NCBI GenBank assembly: GCA_946902875.1
Contig: OX336345.1
Location: forward strand, 22,041,395 to 22,105,394
Origin: Nematopogon swammerdamellus
Lineage: Eukaryota > Arthropoda > Insecta > Lepidoptera > Adelidae
Reading direction: 5' to 3'
DNA length: 64,000 bases
Shown here: positions 62,212-64,000 of the stretch, one piece after another
How positions within the stretch are numbered: position 1 is the first letter of the stretch
Layout: every line of letters starts with the position of its first letter
Notes under the pieces: model-generated
Seen by the model: only the letters and a program-made list of their open reading frames with translations
What the model was told of the DNA's origin: nothing
Databases searched by the model: none
Position numbers and translations under genes: made by a program

Positions 62212-63892
62212 TTGCCCGCGGCTTCGCTCGCGTGAAATTCGTATTCCAAAGAAGAATGTAAGTAACTAAGGGCGAGGCCGAAGGCCGATCTGCGTCCACG
62301 TAATCGATAAACCTTCTCAAAGAAAGTAACTAACTAAGGGCGAGGCCGAAGGCCGAGCTGCTTTCAGGTAAACGATAAACCTTTCTCAAATAAAGTAAGT
62401 AAGGGCGAGGCCGAAGGCCGAGCTGCGTTCAGGAAGACGATAAACCTTCTGGAAGAAAGGAAGGAACTAACTGCGAGGCCGAAGGGCGAGCTGCGTTCAG
62501 GTAAACCAAAAACCCTCTTCCGCCTTCAGGCCTCGCCCTTAAAGACTTCCATTCTTCGATAGAATATAATATCGTTTACTCAATCTATTTATTTCATAAA
62601 AATAAAATAGTAATATTAATAACTAAAGAATTAAAACCTACCTAACAAACATTAAAATAACTATCAAAACGGGCATTTTCAAATGTTCTTAGAGCACTTG
62701 CGGCATTACCCCGCTGGATGGCAAGGCTTACCCTTTGAATAAAGTACATAAGCCCTTGATGGCGGGACACCAGTTGCGTCAACCAGCAGAGGCCCAAGAC
62801 TCTTTTGGCTTCACTGCTCCACGGACCGAAGGAGCGAGGGTTTCAACCGCAAACGCAACAAATTCGAAATCTTGAATTATATTTCTATATTTGTTGCGTT
62901 TGAGGCTCTCCGCCCCAGCCTCGCCCGTGCCGGCCGCTCTTGAAGATGTCCTAACGTGACTTGGAGCCAATGTCAGAACACAAGTGGCGTTCCACATCAA
63001 ACAACTACCCTTAGTCCATGGCACTAAGGTGATAGCATCGGGCCTCTTGCCATCCAGCCGGGAATAACCGCGAGCTTCTAGGATGCACGGTATATTTGCC
63101 GTCAGAAGCGTGGACTTTATAATAAAATTTAAATTAAATTAACTCAATCTTAACATTAATTAACTTTATTCGAGATGGTTTAGCTTCTTCCTGAACGCAG
63201 CTCGGCCTTCGGCCTCGCCCTTAGTTACTTGCTTTCTTCGAGATGGTTTATCATTTGTCAGAACGTATTTCGGCCTTTGGCCTCGCATTAGTTGCTTACT
63301 TTCTTCAAAAAAATTTACCTTCTTCCTGAACGCAGCTCGGCCTACGGCCTCGCCCTTAGTTACTTGCTTTCTTCGAGATGGTTTATGGTCTTCCCGAATA
63401 GAGCACGTCCTTCGGCCTCGCCCTTAGTTACTTACTTTCTTCAAGATGGTTTAGCTTCTTCCTGAACGGAGCTCGGCCTTCGGCCTCGCCCTTAGTTACT
63501 TGCTTTCTTCGAAATGGTTTTTCAATTATCAGAACGTAGCTCGGCCTTCGGCCTCGCCTTAGTTACTTACTTTCTACAAGATGGTTTAGCTTCTTCCTGA
63601 ACGCAGCTCGGCCTTCGGCCTCGCCTTAGTTACTTACTTTCTTCAAGATGGTTTAGCTTCTTCCTGAACGCAGCTCGGCCTGCGGCCTCGCCCATAGTTA
63701 CTTACTTTCTTCGAGAATGTTTTTCTTCTTCCTGAACTCAGCTCCGCCTTCCGCCTCGCCCTTAGTTACTTTCATCGAGAAAGAATATCGCTTACGTGAG
63801 CGCAGATCCGCCTTCGGGCCCGCCTTTAGTTACTTAGTATCTTTTTTTGAAATACCAATTTCACGCGAGCGAAGCCGCGGGCAACAGATATA
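62212..63892. mobile_element. Foldback element with tandem-repeat arms
   Basis: The ends CTGTTGCCCGCGGCTTCGCT and its inverse (about 32 bp) enclose 1.68 kb. The left arm has four ~67-bp repeats of GCGAGGCCGAAGGCCGAGCT type (62271-62500). The right arm has ten inverted repeats (63190-63830, CTCGGCCTTCGGCCTCGCCC). Each repeat contains its own short palindrome. The centre carries a nuclease-like coding fragment. The target duplication could not be fixed. Confidence 0.65.
62640..63130 (-). pseudogene. PD-(D/E)XK-like nuclease fragment in the foldback centre
   Basis: Minus reading: ILEARGYSRLDGKRPDAITL, PWTKGSCLMWNATCVLTLAP, AGAESLKRNKYRNIIQDFEF, VAFAVETLAPSVRG and then, after a frame change, MYFIQRVSLAIQRGNAASAL. 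The KRPD...LxWxxTxxxTLAP...K..KY...F.A.ET pattern resembles the restriction-like nuclease region near the end of some non-LTR retrotransposon proteins. About 81 codons are continuous (62779-63024). A shorter relative is at 41755. A captured or host fragment; no full gene. Confidence 0.55.
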
Positions 63893-64000
63893 TAAATTTT
63901 ATTGCACCAATGACAGCGACATAACTTCGACTTTAAATAATTTTTTTTATTTATCAAAAATGTGTCACCGGCCAGCTCACGTCGAGATGACAGTTCTCCG
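63893..64000. other. Right edge, nothing recognised
   Basis: Short AT-rich sequence with no ORF, cut by the window end. Confidence 0.3.

Overview
The window reads as nuclear DNA of an insect, most likely a moth or butterfly. It is dominated by transposable elements: about 15 copies of tRNA-derived SINEs, RTE-type LINEs ending in (ATG)n or (CAT)n tails, Jockey/CR1/R1-like LINEs, mariner and other TA-target elements, several elements with 8-bp target duplications, foldback elements and simple repeats. There is no bacterial gene layout and no CRISPR array. The species cannot be named from the sequence alone.

One host-type gene can be followed on the minus strand. Eight exons with GT-AG boundaries (42272-42036, 38503-37413, 37117-36593, 28895-28767, 28302-28162, 15710-15346, 13276-12839, 12035-11212), plus a possible 26-nt microexon at 24791-24766, can be chained in compatible phase. 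They encode a coiled-coil, cysteine-rich, C-terminally basic protein of roughly 950 residues whose 5' end lies beyond 42.3 kb. I do not recognise the family. Its second exon is expanded six times in tandem, and its introns hold a 20-bp satellite, a 39-bp minisatellite, an LTR-element derivative and many DNA elements.

Layout. 0-7.3 kb: SINE, then a small inverted-repeat element carrying a non-autonomous hAT element, which carries a 3.8-kb LINE with an intact 982-codon ORF. 7.3-10.7 kb: LINE remnant, a foldback element carrying an RTE, and two tandem tiny palindromic elements. 11.2-15.7 kb: the last three exons of the host gene. 16-25 kb: MITEs, LINE tails and a short LTR element with a gag remnant. 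25.3-28.2 kb: two tandem-repeat arrays. 28.2-42.3 kb: host exons interleaved with SINEs, LINE and RTE pieces, the second hAT copy and a mariner. 42.9-46 kb: a THAP-like exon and a broken YqaJ-like gene. 47-62.2 kb: a deep nest, in which a dispersed repeat carries a LINE, the LINE carries a mariner-family foldback, and the foldback carries a 7.4-kb element with an 8-bp duplication, itself filled with SINEs and hairpins. 62.2-63.9 kb: a foldback with tandem-repeat arms around a nuclease-like fragment.

The most unusual signal is a set of tiny, nearly perfect palindromes (24 to 66 bp). Five of them are flanked by exact 8-bp direct duplications, and several have an empty-site relative in this window. 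They behave like the smallest possible transposon insertions. The second is the six-fold exon array, whose length is exactly 15 + 6x171 + 5x10 nt.
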